A DNA stretch of 6,147 nucleotides from Acuticoccus sp039189655 (GTDB taxonomy: Bacteria > Pseudomonadota > Alphaproteobacteria > Rhizobiales > Amorphaceae): positions 1-6,147 of the forward strand of contig JBCCYN010000197.1 in the NCBI GenBank assembly GCA_039189655.1. The letters run 5' to 3'. Below, piece after piece: positions 5,482-6,147 of this stretch. The notes under the pieces are model-generated. The model was not told the DNA's origin. It made no database searches and was given only the letters and a program-made list of their open reading frames with translations. The number at the start of each line of letters is the position of its first letter. The stretch's first letter is position 1. Made by a program: the position numbers and the translations under genes.

Positions 5482-6147
5482 GTGGCAACGCTGAACCTTC
5501 CCACGGCCGGGCGCACCCTTGCCCCCTACACCACCGGGGAGCCGCTCGACTTCGCCGCCCTCTCCGGCGCCGACACTAAATTCAACCGGGTGGCGTTCGC
5601 CGCCAGCCACGTGGTGGCCGACCCCTTCGCCGACAACGACCCGTGGCTCACGCCGGCCATCGACTGGGAGCGCACCATCGCGTTCCGCCACTACCTATGG
5701 GACCTGGGCCTCGGGGTCGCCGAAGCCATGGATACAGCCCAGCGGGGCATGGGTCTTTCCTGGGAGAACGCCCAGGAGCTCATCCGCCATGCGCTGGCGG
5801 CGGCTCGCGGCCGGGACGGTGCGCTCATTGCCTGCGGTGCCGGCACCGACCATCTGGAACCCTCCCAGGATGTCACCCTGGACGACGTTATCCGTGCCTA
5901 CGAAGAGCAGTTTGCATTCGTGGAAGGGGAGGGCGGTCGGGTCATCATGATGGCAAGCCGCGCCCTCGCGAAGGCGGCCTCGGGTCGGGCGGACTACGAG
6001 CTGGTCTATGGCCGCATCCTGGAAGGCGCGCGCGAGCCTGTGATCCTCCATTGGCTGGGCGAAATGTTCGATCCGGCCCTTGAAGGCTATTGGGGCTCAT
6101 CCGATACCGCGGCGGCGATGGACGTGTGCCTCGACATCATCAGCGCC
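5482..6147 (+). CDS. DUF993 protein, dihydrodipicolinate synthase-like (partial, 3' end outside window)
   Basis: The frame is open from GTG 5482 to the last base, giving 222 residues of a protein that is usually about 380-390 long. I recognise it as the DUF993 family, commonly annotated dihydrodipicolinate synthase family protein: a DapA-like TIM barrel without a settled function. Characteristic stretches are TKFNRVAFAASHVVADPF (32-49), IDWERTIAFRHYLW (60-73), GLGVAEAMDTAQRGMGL (76-92), CGAGTDHL (118-125), VIMMASRALA (154-163) and PVILHWLGEMFDP (186-198). Family relatives use a Schiff-base lysine late in the barrel; that part lies beyond the window, so an aldolase/lyase role cannot be tested here. 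AGGA at 5466-5469 precedes the GTG by 12 bases. An in-frame GTG at 5431 lies in the stem-loop and is less likely. The gene follows the Gfo gene on the same strand, and the pair suggests successive steps, oxidation and then carbon-carbon cleavage, but that order is inference. Confidence 0.85.
   Translation, partial: MATLNLPTAGRTLAPYTTGEPLDFAALSGADTKFNRVAFAASHVVADPFADNDPWLTPAIDWERTIAFRHYLWDLGLGVAEAMDTAQRGMGLSWENAQELIRHALAAARGRDGALIACGAGTDHLEPSQDVTLDDVIRAYEEQFAFVEGEGGRVIMMASRALAKAASGRADYELVYGRILEGAREPVILHWLGEMFDPALEGYWGSSDTAAAMDVCLDIISA

Noticed and set aside
4677..5516. Long minus-strand open frame opposite the Gfo gene (279 codons)
   Set aside because: The plus-strand frame has unmistakable family motifs; the antisense frame has no recognisable domain and is explained by codon bias.

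Overview
The window is a compact, GC-rich stretch of bacterial chromosome or megaplasmid. Its strong third-position G/C bias, non-ATG starts and gene families fit an alphaproteobacterium, most likely Hyphomicrobiales/Rhizobiales-like. That assignment is an inference from gene content and style, not from a marker gene. There are no RNA genes, insertion sequences, CRISPR repeats or other mobile-element signs. Six protein genes fill almost all of it, and no gene-free gap exceeds about 140 bases.

Left block (1-2269, plus strand): the second membrane permease of a PotC-type ABC importer (144-938) is followed after 5 bases by a histidinol-dehydrogenase-family gene (944-2269). This looks like the 3' part of an uptake-plus-oxidation operon whose other transporter genes lie upstream of the window. 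The HisD-family protein keeps the catalytic Glu-His pair but has changed two zinc-ligand positions and one substrate-contact position, so it is probably a catabolic alcohol dehydrogenase and not the histidine-biosynthesis enzyme.

Middle (2279-3334, minus strand): a complete leucine-dehydrogenase-type amino acid dehydrogenase converges on the HisD-family gene with only 9 bases between the stop codons. It is transcribed divergently from a TetR-family regulator (best start TTG at 3435, ending at 4085).

Right block (4086-6147, plus strand): a 120-base intergenic region carries a TTGACA -35 box and a perfect 16-bp palindrome placed about where transcription should start. This is a good candidate operator for the adjacent TetR protein. 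Downstream are a Gfo/Idh/MocA-family NAD(P)-dependent oxidoreductase (4206-5396), a short spacer with a stem-loop, and the first 222 codons of a DUF993 (DapA-like TIM-barrel) protein that runs off the window. TetR, Gfo/Idh/MocA and DUF993 together look like an inducible carbohydrate or polyol catabolic module whose substrate cannot be read from the sequence.

The points most worth following up are the altered metal site of the HisD-family enzyme, the TetR operator/promoter arrangement, and the poorly characterised Gfo-DUF993 pair.
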